A DNA stretch of 64,000 bases from Anaeramoeba flamelloides (GCA_027625915.1 JANTQA010000012.1:3928501-3992500); one strand, 5' to 3'; shown: positions 1-11,697, numbered from the stretch's first letter. Numbers and translations are program-made. The notes: generated from the letters alone by a model not told the origin.

Positions 1-1
1 C

Positions 2-1678
2 AATAGAGCATATCACCCACAATACTATGGTAACAGAAGAAATGATCTTTATTTGAATCAAAATTCTAATAAAAAAGAAAATTATTATCCAGATTCCCAA
101 AAATATACCAATGAGAATATTCAACAAAATTATTCAAATTATCAAAATATTAATTTCAAGCAGAAGCAACAAAAACTACATAATTATAACCACAATTACC
201 ACAACATCAATCACCATAAACAACAACAACAACAACAACAGCAGCAACAACAGCAGCAGCAACAACAACGCCGACCATTACATCAAAATAATAATCAATA
301 TACAACACAAAAAAAAAACACCAACCAAGAAACAGAATCTTTACTGAAACAATTCCTAAAAAATCCAGAGGAATTCCAAAAAATTGAACTTTCTCACATT
401 TCCAATGATATTTTAGATTTCAGTACAGATCAATTAGGATCGAGATTTATTCAAAAAAAATTAGAAAATGCAACAGATAAAGAAAAACGTACATTTTTTA
501 TACAAGTATTATCAAAATTATTTTTTTTAATGAAAAATGTTTTTGGTAATTACGTGATTCAAAAATTTTTAGAGATCGGTAAATATTTTTCTTTTTTTTC
601 TTTTTCTTTTTCTTTTTTTTATATTATGGGTTTTTTTTATAAAAAAATGTGATCTAAAAAGTTTTAAAAATTATCTTTCCAACAATTGGAAAACTTCAAT
701 AGACCTATTTTTAGTAGATTATTAAACTATTTTTTTTTGTCACACTTTTTTCAAATGACTTTATATCATTCTAAAAACTAACAATAAAATACAAACATAT
801 TAAAATTTAATTTATTAACAATTTTTTTAATTCAAAACCTTTCCTTGGCAAAAATATATCCAAAAAATAACCAAAATAAAAATAAAATAATAGGATTACC
901 CGAACAAATCCAAACAATCATTGATACTATAAAGGGTAAAATCTACGAATTATCAACTGATATGTATGCGTGCAGAGTTATTCAAAAGGCGATACAATAT
1001 GGCTCTGTAAGGGGAAAAGCAAACATTGTGAACGAAATTTCGCACCAGACCTTTAAGCTATCAAAGGATCAAAATGGTAACCATGTGATACAGAAATGCT
1101 TACAATGCTTACCAGATGAAATCAGATCGAAAATTGTGTTGAATTTAATTGATAATTTAATACCACTTTCAAAGCACCCGTTCGGGTGCCGTACGATCCA
1201 GTGCTTACTAAAAAATTATAAAGGCAAATATTTTGATCAAGTCAAAAACGAAATCGTCTCGAATATTAACACCCTGATCAAAAACCAATATGGTAATTAT
1301 ATTGTGCAGAACTTATTAGAATACGGTTCAAAATATGAGCAATGCACAGTTTTCCAAATCGTTAAAAATAGATTCATCGAATTGTCGCTACACAAATTCT
1401 CCTCAAACATTGTTGAAAAAATTATCATTTTTAGCGACAATAAACAAAAGTCACAAATCATTAGCATCATTTTACAAAATAACGCTAACAATTTAATCAC
1501 TCTAATGAAAGACAAATTTGGCAATTATGTTATTCAACAATTGATCGAACAATCAAATTCCAAACAAAAAAAAATATTAATTCCATATATTTTATCACAT
1601 TTGGAAGAAGTACGCAACTGTAAATTTGGCAAACACATTTTAAAAAAAATCAAACAATTAAAAAAAAATGAAAAGTAA
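2..1678 (+). CDS. PUF (Pumilio-family) RNA-binding protein, 5' end outside window
   Basis: Sequence-specific binder of mRNA 3' UTRs, normally repressing translation or promoting decay in the cytoplasm. The frame is open to the left edge, so the N-terminus is missing. The visible N-terminal part is Asn/Gln-rich with a poly-Gln run (about 220-275). It is followed by eight PUF repeats with helix motifs SRFIQ, NYVIQ, CRVIQ, NHVIQ, CRTIQ, NYIVQ, SNIVE and NYVIQ, i.e. a full eight-repeat domain. One phase-1 GT-AG intron (579-893, 315 bp) interrupts repeats 2-3; splicing joins FLEI-G-LPEQ exactly where other PUFs read FxEHGTPEQ. Without splicing the first exon would end in junk at 652. The stop is TAA. 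Family assignment is certain; which mRNAs it binds is inferred (see findings). Confidence 0.95.
579..893 (+). other. Phase-1 spliceosomal intron in the PUF gene
   Basis: The donor is GTAAAT and the acceptor AATAATAG. The intron holds several in-frame stops and T-runs. The flanking codon is split G|GA, giving Gly. It serves here as a reference for intron style: short donor consensus, AT-rich body and about 300 bp. Confidence 0.88.
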
Positions 1679-2183
1679 TATTCAACATTTTTTTTATTTT
1701 TCATTGTTTGGATGGAAAGAGTGAAATTTATATAAAATTACACTTTTCTTTTTATTCTATTATATTCAACATTTTTTAATTATTATTTTTTTTGATTGAT
1801 CATATCCATTTGAAAGAATCAACAAATGTTTTTTTTTTTTTTTTATTATTATTTTTATTATTTATTTTCCATTCTCTTTTTTTTTTTTTTTCAACACTCT
1901 TTCTCGCACCATGTTAAAAGGATTTAAGAAGCAATTGTTTCTATTATATTATCTGTTTAGACTTTTTTTTTTTTTTTTTACTATCTATGTTTTTATTCCA
2001 TTTTAAATCTGTTTTATTTTTTTCATTATACTTTATGTTAAACAAATTGCATATTTATTTGTTAAAAATTCAAAAATAAAGCATTGTCCTTAATTCCAGT
2101 TTTTTATTTTCTTTTTCTCATTTTATTTATTTATTTTTATTGTTATTACAATTTATTTTACATTTTTTGTTAAATTTTTAAAG
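1679..2183. other. Spacer, AT-rich with T-runs
   Basis: This is the 3' flank of the PUF gene, with many poly-T tracts of 10-16. An ATG at 1911 opens a short frame (MLKGFKKQ...) that could begin the gene to the right, but no donor joins it in phase to the exon at 2184. I see no other feature. Confidence 0.5.
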
Positions 2184-2769
2184 AAGAATTATGAAATTAA
2201 GGTTCTAGTCATTTACCGTGGATTTGCTCCATACGTAAGGAGATACTTGAAACCAAAAAGAAAAGGTATTGTGAAATTACACTTCTTTTGATTGATAAAA
2301 TTCAAATTAAAAAAAAAGTCAAAAAATAATTCTTAATCAGCAAAAAAATCAAATCAAATTTTTAAAAACAATAGTTTAACAGCGTTTCTTATTTCCAAAA
2401 AATCCAAATTTAAAAAAAAAAATTCATCTTTTCTCATTTTCTTTTTGTAAATTTCCAAAGGGTTAAATTCCTTCAATTTAAAACAAATTGTTTTATTTCA
2501 GTACACAATCAATTAATTCTGATTTATCTAATTTGTGGTTTTAATGTAATCCACAATCTTTGACAGAGCAAGGATTGTGTAACATTCTTGAGATAAAAAT
2601 AACTTCTTTGGGAAAATATAAAAAAATGCAAAAAAAAAAAATCTTCAAGATCTCAAAAAGTGCCAAAGAGCAACACTTCAGAATCAACACAGTTGTTTTC
2701 AACAATCATAATAATCCACAACCATTCAAATCAGTATTTAAGATTTCAATCTTTGATACTTGTTTATGA
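2184..2769 (+). CDS. Two exons of a small unrecognised gene (C2-like?)
   Basis: Exon A (about 2184-2265) follows a TTTTTAAAG acceptor and reads NYEIKVLVIYRGFAPYVRRY. It ends with a split codon G at a GTATTG donor. Exon B (2567-2769) follows an ATCTTTGACAG acceptor and restores the codon as G|AG. It reads EQGLCNILEIKITSLGKYKK, continues through RINTVVF and VFKISIFD, and stops at TGA. The intron is 301 bp, close to the PUF intron. The beta-strand pattern (IKVLVIYRG ... FRINTVVF ... VFKISIFD) recalls the edges of a C2 domain, but no calcium-binding Asp set is visible. The 5' exon was not found, so the gene is partial as drawn. The phase match is observed; the domain idea is weak inference. Confidence 0.45.
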
Positions 2770-3378
2770 AAATGTCCTCATTTTTGATTTTTGATTTTTG
2801 GAGATCAATTACACTTTGTAGGTTGGTTAATTTTTGATTGTTATTTTGTACTTATAAAAATTTCAATTTTTTTTTTTCTATTTCAGAATTTATTTTTTCA
2901 TGTAATTATTTGACCCTAAATTATAATATTTTTTTCACAATTTATCAAGTTATGCCAATATCAATATTATCGTTTGGGTTAATATTAAGAACTGTATAAT
3001 TAAACAATAGTTGTTTTATAATTTTATATCGAATTAAAAATTAATATCAAAGTTTCAAATTTAATTGTTTTCTTAAAAAAATTTTAAAGAATTCTTTTGA
3101 TGATCACATACAATTAACTTATTCTTTTTTATTTGAATGATTAATCTCAACCTATTTCTTCTTTAAATTAATTTTTTTTCACTGAATTCAATCATTCTTC
3201 AAATTTTATAATTTAAATATTTTTTTTTAGATTATATAAAAAAATAATTATTTCTCAAAAAATGAAATATTTGAGGTTTTTTTGAGATTTTATTTGAATT
3301 ATTTTTTCACCAAACCTAATTTTTTTTTGTTTATTCCTTGTTTGTAAATAATTTTAATTTGAAAGGGAATCAAAATAA
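2770..3378. other. Spacer, nothing recognised
   Basis: AT-rich DNA with poly-T and poly-A tracts and no coding-like stretch or clear repeat on either strand. Confidence 0.5.
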
Positions 3379-3606
3379 TCATTTTTTTTTAATAGAGTTT
3401 TGGTAACATATAAAAATTATTTTTTTGATTCTATATCTCTTTCGGGAAGGGAAAACTTGATCCAAAGTAACACTAAATCTGTAATCAGTTAACCCATGGG
3501 GCCTCGTAAATGGTATCCTAACAACGCCTTTCTTAATAGGTGATGAGTACAAAAGTTTTTTGATCTTGAATTTTTTTTTTGAAATGAATAGTAAATTTTG
3601 CTTCAT
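3379..3606 (-). CDS. Possible small protein, 75 residues, unrecognised
   Basis: A short frame starting with ATG and ending in TGA. Its middle is more complex and less AT-rich than its surroundings (SSPIKKGVVRIPFTRPHGL, then DYRFSVTLDQVFPSRKRY), which suggests real or former coding sequence. The plus strand has stops across it. No family is recognised. It lies just 3' of another minus-strand exon chain but is separated from it by that chain's stop. Confidence 0.3.
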   Translation of the reverse strand: MKQNLLFISKKKFKIKKLLYSSPIKKGVVRIPFTRPHGLTDYRFSVTLDQVFPSRKRYRIKKIIFICYQNSIKKK

Positions 3607-3668
3607 TATTTCATATATTTTCTTGTTTTGTTGTGTTTTTTATTGTTTTTTGAAACTTTGTTTTTCTC

Positions 3669-4306
3669 TTAACAAAAGACTTTATTTTTTAAAACGTTAA
3701 AAAAAGTCAATTTTTCCAAAATCTGGAAAATCCATTTTAAAAAGTTTCTATTGGTATCCTAAATGGAATTAAAAAAAATGATTCATTAGTACAGTGTTAC
3801 CCGTGGTTTTTTATTTTTTTGGATCAAAAACAACAAATATTCATAAAATTAGCTGTCCAATTTTCAACTTATTTCTCAACTTGGTAGATAAAAAAAAAAA
3901 CATTTTAAAAACAGTTTAAAGCTGTAAAACATAATTTACAAATGTAAAAAGATGAGATCAGATTATTTACAATAACAAAAGATCTTTCTTTTATTTTTTT
4001 TTACAAAATGATTTAACAGATCAAAAACCATTTTCCAATGCTCGAGTATACTGAACTCCTCATGGTCTAGACCTTATTGGTTAAGTTTGTTTTGTGAAAA
4101 ATTCTTTTTATAAGTTTATATTTTCGAGAAAAAAATTTAGTTATTAAATTAAAAGGAAAAAAGTTCATACTAGCAATAGAATTGAAGAACATCATTGTGT
4201 ACTCTATAACAAACATGTACTTCAAAAATTTGCCTTCAATGTTCAATTTACTTTAAAAGATAAATTACCTTCATAAAAAATGCTTTGAAAAATTCCATCA
4301 ATTGAT
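3669..4306 (-). CDS. Exon chain of an unrecognised multi-exon gene
   Basis: At least three exons can be read on the minus strand. Exon 4306-4269 (SIDGIFQSIFYE) ends phase 1 at GTAATT. Exon 4072-4005 starts phase 1 after ACCAATAAG and reads LDHEEFSILEHWKMVFDLL, ending phase 0 at GTAAAA. Exon 3758-3669 starts phase 0 after a fine acceptor (TTAATTCCATTTAG) and reads DTNRNFLKWIFQILEKL, then stops at TAA. An extra small exon near 4203-4170 would also keep phase. The 5' exons are unresolved. The residues look like amphipathic helices; no domain is recognised. Phase agreement at two junctions supports a real gene, but no transcript evidence is available. Confidence 0.4.
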
Positions 4307-6000
4307 CTAAAAATAAATGACTTTCGATAGAATTGAACACCAAACCCTCACTTTTCGTCAAATTTTATTTTTTTACTCAATAGTTTATTAATTTTTACTT
4401 TTTATTTTTTTGTTTTGCCAGGATCTCTTTTTGTACAAACACTCAAAATTAGCCCAAAGAATACATTACTAAAATATCTCAATTTTGGATCAAACAAAAA
4501 TTTTTTAAAACTGAATTATTAAAATTTTATCCTTATTTTTTTTTAATGTTTTTTCCCTTTTGAAAAAGTTACAGTGACCAATAAAGAGTATGAAACAATC
4601 GATCAGAAAATGATTTGATTTTATGTTATTAACTATTGTTTTGCAAGTTTAAAATGTCTTATGATCCTAATTTTTTTCCAACATAAAGATCGGTACAAAA
4701 CCCCCCCTCCCGGTCCGAAAGAAATATAAACAGAATCAATTTTTTTTAAGGTGTCTTTGAAAAATTATTCTCAAAGACGCTTTAACCTGTATAAAAAATA
4801 TTGACAAAAACCAATTTAATTTTAATAATTTTCATATTAAGATTCAAAATTTGAAATTTTTGTGATTCCTATTACCCTGAAAGCGGAATCATTTGGGAAC
4901 TCTGATAATTTAGAAGAATTTATTTTTTTCTTTTCTTTTCAAAGGTAAAAATTTTAATAATTAATACTTTTTTAATCTCTAAAATAACAAAACATTAATT
5001 TCTTTTTAATTCAATTATTCACGTTTAGTCTATTTACCCCCCTTTTTGTTCAACACCAATTTTAAAAAAAAAAAACTCTTTTTTAGTCAAATCAACCCAG
5101 TTTTATTGAAGAAATAAAACATATTATTCGATTTTAATCCATTATTTTTTTCAAAATAAAATTTCAATTTTTGAATCAAAATAACTTATCAAATTTAGTC
5201 ATTTTTTTTTGCTTTTTGAGATTGATCATTTTTTTCTATTTAAGTCAATTCCTTTTTTTTTTTTGTGTGTTTTTTTTTTGTTTAAAAGCCAATTTGAAAA
5301 AAAATGTTTCAACTCTATATTAACTTTAAAAAAATTAATTATATGTAATTTTTTTTTTAATTCATATATTTACCATTAAAAAATCTTATTATCAAAAATT
5401 TTAATTATCAAAAGAAATTGAGTAATTTTGCACAAGAAATCATAATGAAAATGGTTAAAATTTTGTAACATTTCATTTTTTTTCCGAAATTTATAGTCAA
5501 TTTAGGTATTTCTTTTATGGATCTCTATTTAAATTTAAATATTATTATCTCTTATATTTAAGCATTCTTAAGTTGGCGGATTTGTAAAAAAATGAAAATA
5601 TCTTTTTTGTCGGTCAAATTTGAGTGAAATGGAGTTTATTTCAATGCAATATTCACTTTTAATATTATTTCTGTTTCCAATTTTCATTTTTTTTTTCAAA
5701 GATTCCCATGGTAATCTATTCATTTTATTGTTTTTTTTTTGTTAAAATTTACAAAAAAAAAAAAAAAATAAACTTTTTATTTTATTGTCCAAAATGATCA
5801 AAAATCAAAATCATAACTATTCTATTGGTGATCTTAACCATTCCCCCCCCCTTTTTTTTGGTTCCCAAGTGTAAAAAAAATTCTTATACACAAAGAAACC
5901 TAGAAAAGAAATTTTTTTAGCTCTATAAAAAATTTTTTCCCAGTATTAAAGAAACTAAATTTGTTAACTAAATTTCAAATATTTTATATAGTTAAAACAG
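4307..6000. other. Spacer, AT-rich, nothing firm
   Basis: Contains a C-run (about 4701-4710), a small hairpin (about 4754-4782, GTCTTTGA/TCAAAGAC) and a run of Cs near 5843. Some minus-strand bits before 4306 could be further exons of the exon chain there, but I could not join them in phase. Confidence 0.4.
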
Positions 6001-6004
6001 TTTA

Positions 6005-6640
6005 ACAATCTCAATAATATAATTTCAATCAAATTAGAATAATTTTAATTTTTGAAAAATTTGTAAACTATATTCCATCTTAGAATTTTTTGTTTTTATA
6101 TCATTTTATGAATTCAGAAAACCTGTTTATCCGTGATCGAAATTTTTTTATGAAAGATTGATATTAAGTCAAAATTTCATCTTTTTCAATATAAAAACGC
6201 AAATAAAATTAAATTTTGGTATCTAAACTTTGTTTGATCAATAATATTTACAGTCAGTTCCACTTTTAAGGCACAAACTTTCAACGAAATTTAAGGCACA
6301 ATAAAAATCTCAAATTAATACACAAAATTTGTAATTTTTTTTTTTACAATTTATTTTAATATGATATAAATTTTGTACCTTAATTTGGGATTTTTATTGT
6401 GCCACAAATTTCGTTGAAAGTTTGTGCCGTAAAAGTGGAACTGACTGTAATAAAATTTAAATAGATTTACTAATACCTCGTTGTGTTGGTGCCCACTCCA
6501 ATTTTTAAGGAAGTATATATTTATTTATTTCTTTTGATGATTGTCTATTTTTATTTTTGCGGATATTGTAATTTATAAATAATCATCAACAGTTCTTTAT
6601 TAATTAATTATTCTAATTTGGTATTTCACCTATAATTGAT
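6005..6640 (+). repeat. Dispersed repeat R1, copy 1 (split by a TIR element)
   Basis: Matches, segment by segment, sequences near 21545-22030, 33645-33960 and, inverted, 58960-59250. Shared landmarks are CAATAATATAATTTCA near the left, GATCAATAAT in the middle, then AATTTAAATAGATTTAC, and TTTGGTATTTC near the right. The middle is interrupted by a TA-flanked element at 6251-6447. No coding capacity is seen. The type of element is unknown. Confidence 0.6.
6251..6447. mobile_element. TA-flanked TIR element, family A copy 1 (MITE)
   Basis: 197 bp, almost entirely inverted repeat. It begins CAGTCAGTTCCACTTTTAAG and ends with the inverse (AAAAGTGGAACTGACTG). TA flanks both sides (6249-6250 and 6448-6449). 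A TA target duplication with CAG ends is typical of Tc1/mariner-derived miniature elements. It has no coding capacity. It lies inside repeat R1, so it is younger than that repeat. Confidence 0.88.
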
Positions 6641-8520
6641 TACATAATATTTTTTTTTAAATATTGAATTTCGATGAAATAAACTTTTTAAATTTTAGTT
6701 CATTATTATCTAAAAGAATTTAAAAATATGAATAATTATTGTTTTTGAAAAAACTTTAAATTTCTTTCATTTATTTGATTCAACACTTAAACAAAAATAA
6801 TCAAAAATAATTTTTATATAACATTAAATAAGAAATTAATGACTATCTTGACAATATCGGATAAATGTTTAACATCTAATAATTAGCTATTTTTTACCGT
6901 TTACATGTCAAAAAAAGTAATATTTGATCTTATTATAATAATTCATAATCACAAAAGTAGTTATTATAAAATCGATTTTTTTTTTTAAATCTGTTATTTC
7001 TTGAAAATTGAGAAATTAATATTTGAAAAATTTTGAATAAAATAATTTCTTAGAGGTTTTTAAAAATAATTTTTTATATCCTCTATTTAAAAATTTTAAA
7101 ATAAAATTCACTTTTCTTTGATCATTTTTTTTCCAGATTTTTTAAAAAAATAATCTTATAAATGGAGTTATTTTAGTGAATACGAAAAAATATACTGATT
7201 ATAATTCTCGATGGGTGATTTTTTAATGTTTCCTAGAGAGAAAATTTAACAGGCTTATTTTTGATAAATGAGCAAAATTGCAAGAGTTATTCTTTGAAAG
7301 GTGATAGTTAATACCAATAATTAAAACAATATTCAAAACAAATAAAAAATCAAAAAACATATTTCCAATTTTATTCTGAAAAATAAATAATGAAAAAAAT
7401 ATAAAATTCTACAAATTTTTTATAATAATTTTGAAAATTTTTTTCCCAAATTTAATATTTCCAATTATAAAACATAATTTACTAAACTCAAACAAATTGA
7501 TCAGTTTGATCTAGAAATTTTCAAATAAATTTTTTTATTATTATTTTTTGTTAAAAATATTCAAATAGGATGAGTTAGATTATCAAAAGACTCTTTTAAT
7601 TTTCACTGTTTTCGAAAATCAGTTGAAGCTGTTATACTTGATCTACCTAAAATTTTATTAATTTTTTTTATCCTATAACTTATTGAATTATAATAATTAG
7701 AAACTCTCATAATTACCCTAAAAAGTTATTTTGAATAAAAATATATAAATACTTCATATAGAAAAATCCAAAATTGGGATGAGTGGTTAGAATTATTACT
7801 AAATATAATCTCCTCATAGATCATTTTTTTTTTTTTTTTGAAATACTGTTTCACAATTTTAAAAAACCTTGAAAAGGTTTTAATAAACTTAATCCAATAT
7901 TTAAAAACTCAATATTTAAAATAATCTGAAAGTAACCATTTGTTACAATTTCTTAATTCTCAAGATCATAGCAATAACATTCCTACAAGTATCTATATAT
8001 TAATTATTGTTGCTTCTTCCAATGAAAAAATTTATCTTTTTGATGTAATTCGTAAATATTACTAATTTTTGAAAAAATAATCTAAGGGTTAATTATTTAA
8101 ATAGTTTAACAAAATTGAATATTTTTTAGTATGTCTACATTATTAAAAAACAAATTTAAAAAATATATTTCAAACTTTGAAGTTAGAATATTTTAGAATT
8201 CACCTTGAAATATGTCTCAAAATCTTATTTTTTTTCAAATTTTTTTGTTATTTTTACCAATTCAAAGATCATTTTTTAATTGGGTTGAACAACTTTTAGT
8301 TCTATTTTACTAAATATGTTTGCCGAGACATTTAAACATTTGCTCAGGAATATAATTGGAATTTGTGGGTAATATCTCTTTATTTTATCCTTCTTTATCA
8401 GATTTGGTAATCACTTTTATAAAAACTAAATGTAATAGGTATTAACAATAAACTCAATTTCAAAAATAATGACTGATTTTTAATTAGAAAAAAATTTCTG
8501 TAATTGTTTTTATTTTTTTT
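6641..8520. other. Spacer, nothing recognised
   Basis: Extremely AT-rich, with no plausible exon or repeat boundary seen. Scattered A/T tracts only. Confidence 0.45.
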
Positions 8521-8524
8521 TTTT

Positions 8525-9388
8525 TGAATACTAACTGTTGAAGAAAAAAATTGGGAGATTATTTGTTCAAAAATTAAAAATTTAATTGTCAACATTAATA
8601 AAATTGATCAAAACCACCAGAATTTTTGAAGATAATAAGTATCCAAAAGGGAACTAAAGCCTATTAAGAAGTATAGTATCTAACTTATTTTTCTGTGATT
8701 TCTTTTTCATCAAGATTCAAAGAAGATTACTGTAAAAACTCAAATTTTTATTATTAAACCACATCTTCACAGAAATAAGAATTATCACTATTTTTTATAT
8801 TTGCTATTTTAAATGTTATTTTAAAAACAAGGATTTCTCGGATTAGTTCTTTGAATTTTAAATACATTTCGTTTGGCCTTTAATCTTTAATCTTGATATT
8901 TAATACTATTTTATAAAAAATACAGTTTTCAGTTCAAATATGATTTACAATTAAAAAATGAAAAATCAGAAATTGATGATTATCACAATTGATTTTTATA
9001 AACTATTTGAATTTTTCCAAAGTACCCATAAAATAATTTTGATTAAATATGTTTTGGATTATCTTTGAAAATCACAATTTGCCGGATATGAATTTTCATA
9101 AAAATTCAACTTTTTACTCATTTTTGCCACTCTTTGCAATCAAAAATAAAGAATTTGAATTTTAAAGACATTCTATATCAATGATCTTGATGTAATTGAA
9201 TGAAGATAGTCTAAGTTAGATACTATATTTCTTAAAAGGTTTTAATCCCCTTTTGGATACTTATTATCTTCAAAAATTCTGGTGGTTTTGATCAGTTTTA
9301 TTAAAGTTGACAATTAAATTTTTAATTTTTAACAAAATAATCTCCAAATTTTTTTCCTCAACAGCAATATATTTGACTAAATTATTTA
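8525..9388. mobile_element. Foldback element with long inverted arms
   Basis: The left arm (about 8525-8780) and right arm (about 9140-9388) are inverted copies with about 85% identity by eye. They share AGATAATAAGTATCCAAAAG against its inverse near 9255, plus the landmark CCACCAGAATTTTTGAAG. The core (8780-9140) has no long reading frame. Ends and target duplication are not sharply resolved. This fits a foldback or long-TIR DNA element, now non-autonomous. Confidence 0.7.
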
Positions 9389-9729
9389 GAGAAAAGAATC
9401 AATATCGACTAATAAATAAAAATATTGTGTTTATCATTTTATTTTTCAAAAGACAAAAGACAAATGAAAAAAGAAAAAAATAATAAAAAATTTACTCAAA
9501 GTTATGAAATTAGGCGAAGACCATCCAAACCCAATCAAAAAATTGATCTTTGTCTCTTTTCAAAAACAACTTTTCTTAGTATTCTGTTACAAATACTGTA
9601 CAAGGATTATTCAAGATACTAACTGGGGAAATTTTCTGAAAGTTTCAAAACAAAAGATTAACAATTCTACAATCATTTTTTTGATAATTTGTTTAAATTT
9701 TTTGACACGAGAACTTTTTAAACATTTAA

Positions 9730-10519
9730 ATGAGCTACAACGAGCAACAGTTTCGTTCCGCAATACAAAAATCAGATTTTACAATTATATCTTCCTTATT
9801 ACTATCAGGATTTAAACTGAATTCCTATTTGTCAAATGTGAGTAATTACAGAATTTTGTTTTTTTTTTTTTTTTTTTCTTGTCAAGCCACTCATTTGTGA
9901 ATCCTTTATTTTTGACAATAAACTTTGAAAGGGTAGAACTCCTTTAATCGAAGCTTGTAGAAAAGGATCACCAGAAACTGTTCGAAGACTAATCAATTTA
10001 GATTGTGATATCAATAAACCATCCTTACATTTTGGCAACACAGCTTTATTAATTGCAATCCGCTTTAAAAGAATAAAAATTATCAAGATGCTTTTAAAAC
10101 ACAATTGCGATGTCGATTTAGTCAACGTTAAAGTTTGTAAATTTACTTTGATTAAAGATTTTTAATATTAATATTTTTCTTTCATTTGTTTTTTGTCTTG
10201 TTCATTTTTTTTTTTTAACAGTCTAACCAAGATTTTCTCTTCTTTATTATTGGATCTCAACCATTTATGAAAGAATTTTTTCAGAATAAGTCCACTTTTT
10301 TTTTTTTTTTAATTCCATCTTGAGATCCCTTTTGCCTAGTTCAAAAAATTAAAACGAAAACCTCTACAAACTATGGAGCAAAAGAGGGATCTTTCTATTT
10401 GGTAAAAAAAAGATTCAGGTAATACTGTTGTCAAAATAACCCATGCAGAAAAGGGTAAACTGGTGCTTCAAATTAAAAAGCGTGCTTCCTTTCTTCTCGA
10501 AAGCTTATACATTGAGTGA
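9730..10519 (+). CDS. Small ankyrin-repeat protein, 3 exons
   Basis: The start ATG (9730) directly follows an in-frame TAA. Exon 1 (9730-9837) reads MSYNEQQFRSAIQKSDF and ends phase 0 at a GTGAGT donor. Exon 2 (9932-10136) begins GRTPLIEACRKGSPETVRRL and continues FGNTALLIAIRFKRIKIIKM, a clear pair of ankyrin repeats. The junction SN|GRTPL restores the usual repeat start. Exon 3 (10419-10519) begins after AAGATTCAG in phase 1 and reads NTVVKITHAEKGKLVL, ending in TGA. The product is about 137 residues with three or four repeats, a binding scaffold with unknown partner. The 3' end is less sure: an alternative exon after an AACAG acceptor at about 10221 (SNQDFLFFIIGSQPF) also looks ankyrin-like. 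Introns are 94 and 282 bp. Confidence 0.7.
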
Positions 10520-10679
10520 TCAAAGAAACCAACAATAAAACCCTAATTAAATATGATATTGGTTTCTTAGTTCTTTTTTTCAAAAGAAAATTCTTAAAAA
10601 CGAAGAGATCAAAAAGTAAACATCGTTCTCAAAAAATAGGGAATTTCCTGAGAAAATTTAAATAATCAAAAAAAAAAAA

Positions 10680-10971
10680 ATTCATAAAAAAAACAAAAAT
10701 CAAACAAAATTTTCAACAAATTCAATTTATAATTTAAAATTTTCTGAAAATATCAATGAGTTTACCTTCAAAATTGGTTTAACCTTAGGTATACTATTGG
10801 GTAATGAATTAGATTCTCAATTGGAACAAGAAGAAAAAAAAAACACCTTTTTTATTATGAAACAGGTGTCTTTTTGCTCTAAATACAGGTACTGTTAAAC
10901 ACTGTAGTAAGTCTTATTTATTTATTTTCCCAAAGGTATTGGGACACTTATTTTTACAAGGATTCAATTAA
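10680..10971 (+). CDS. Coding-like exon pair, unrecognised
   Basis: An open stretch (about 10700-10865) reads NINEFTFKIGLTLGILLGNE, then LDSQLEQEEKKNTFFIMKQ. It ends phase 0 at a GTGTCT donor. After a 70-bp gap, a TTTTCCCAAAG acceptor (10935) continues in phase 0 as VLGHLFLQGFN and stops. No start codon was found, so this may be the end of a gene or a relic. It lies just downstream of the small ankyrin gene on the same strand. Confidence 0.25.
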
Positions 10972-11466
10972 ACTTGATAAACAAACCCCATTATCAAGTT
11001 CCGAGAAATGAATTATCATTTTTAAAAGAATTAATTTTTTACATTTAATTTTCAGAAATAAAGATCTGATCCTTTTTTGGTTGGAATTTTGAGTCAAAAA
11101 AGAAAAAAAAGGAATAATTTGAAAAACTTTTTATTTTTATTGAAATCTCACTTTTAGTAATTTCTAATAGCTTGTATGATCAAATAACATGACAACTTTA
11201 AGCTTTTTTTAAAAATAAACCAAATATTTAACTAATTATTGAATCTTTGTAGATGTAAAAAAAATTGATCTTTTAGTTTTATTTTAAAAAATTTATTAAA
11301 TTTCTTGAAATTTAAAAGATTAAGTAATATTTTTTTAAAACATTCAGAGTATAAACAACGAACTGTTATTATTTAAATAAGCCATTTAGAATAATTTTTC
11401 ATTATTTTTATGATAATAATTATTAAATTGAAAATAGTTTTATTTTGTTTGAAAATATTTATAATC

Positions 11467-11697
11467 ATGAGAAATATTAGTAAAACCCCATTGATACCTT
11501 TAATCTTTGGGCTATTAAGGATTCACTGAAATAATTAAGATCGTGTTATTAATTATTATTTTAGAAATAATCAAATTCATAGTATTACTATAGATTATAC
11601 ATTGAATTTTGATTTCAGAGGTTTTAAAAAAGTATTTTTGGGAACATTTTTGACTCAATGGCTTGGCGATTTTTATTATATATATTTTTTTTGTTAA
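11467..11697 (+). CDS. Possible two-exon micro-gene, about 56 residues
   Basis: ATG at 11467 gives MRNI and a phase-1 donor GTAAAA. A 60-bp gap ends in ATAATTAAG. The next exon (11540-11697) reads RVINYYFRNNQIHSITIDY, then GFKKVFLGTFLTQWLGDFYY, and stops at TAA. The second exon has coding-like composition with Trp, Gly and Asp spacing unlike the spacer. No family is recognised. It could be a fragment of a larger beta-rich protein. Confidence 0.27.
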
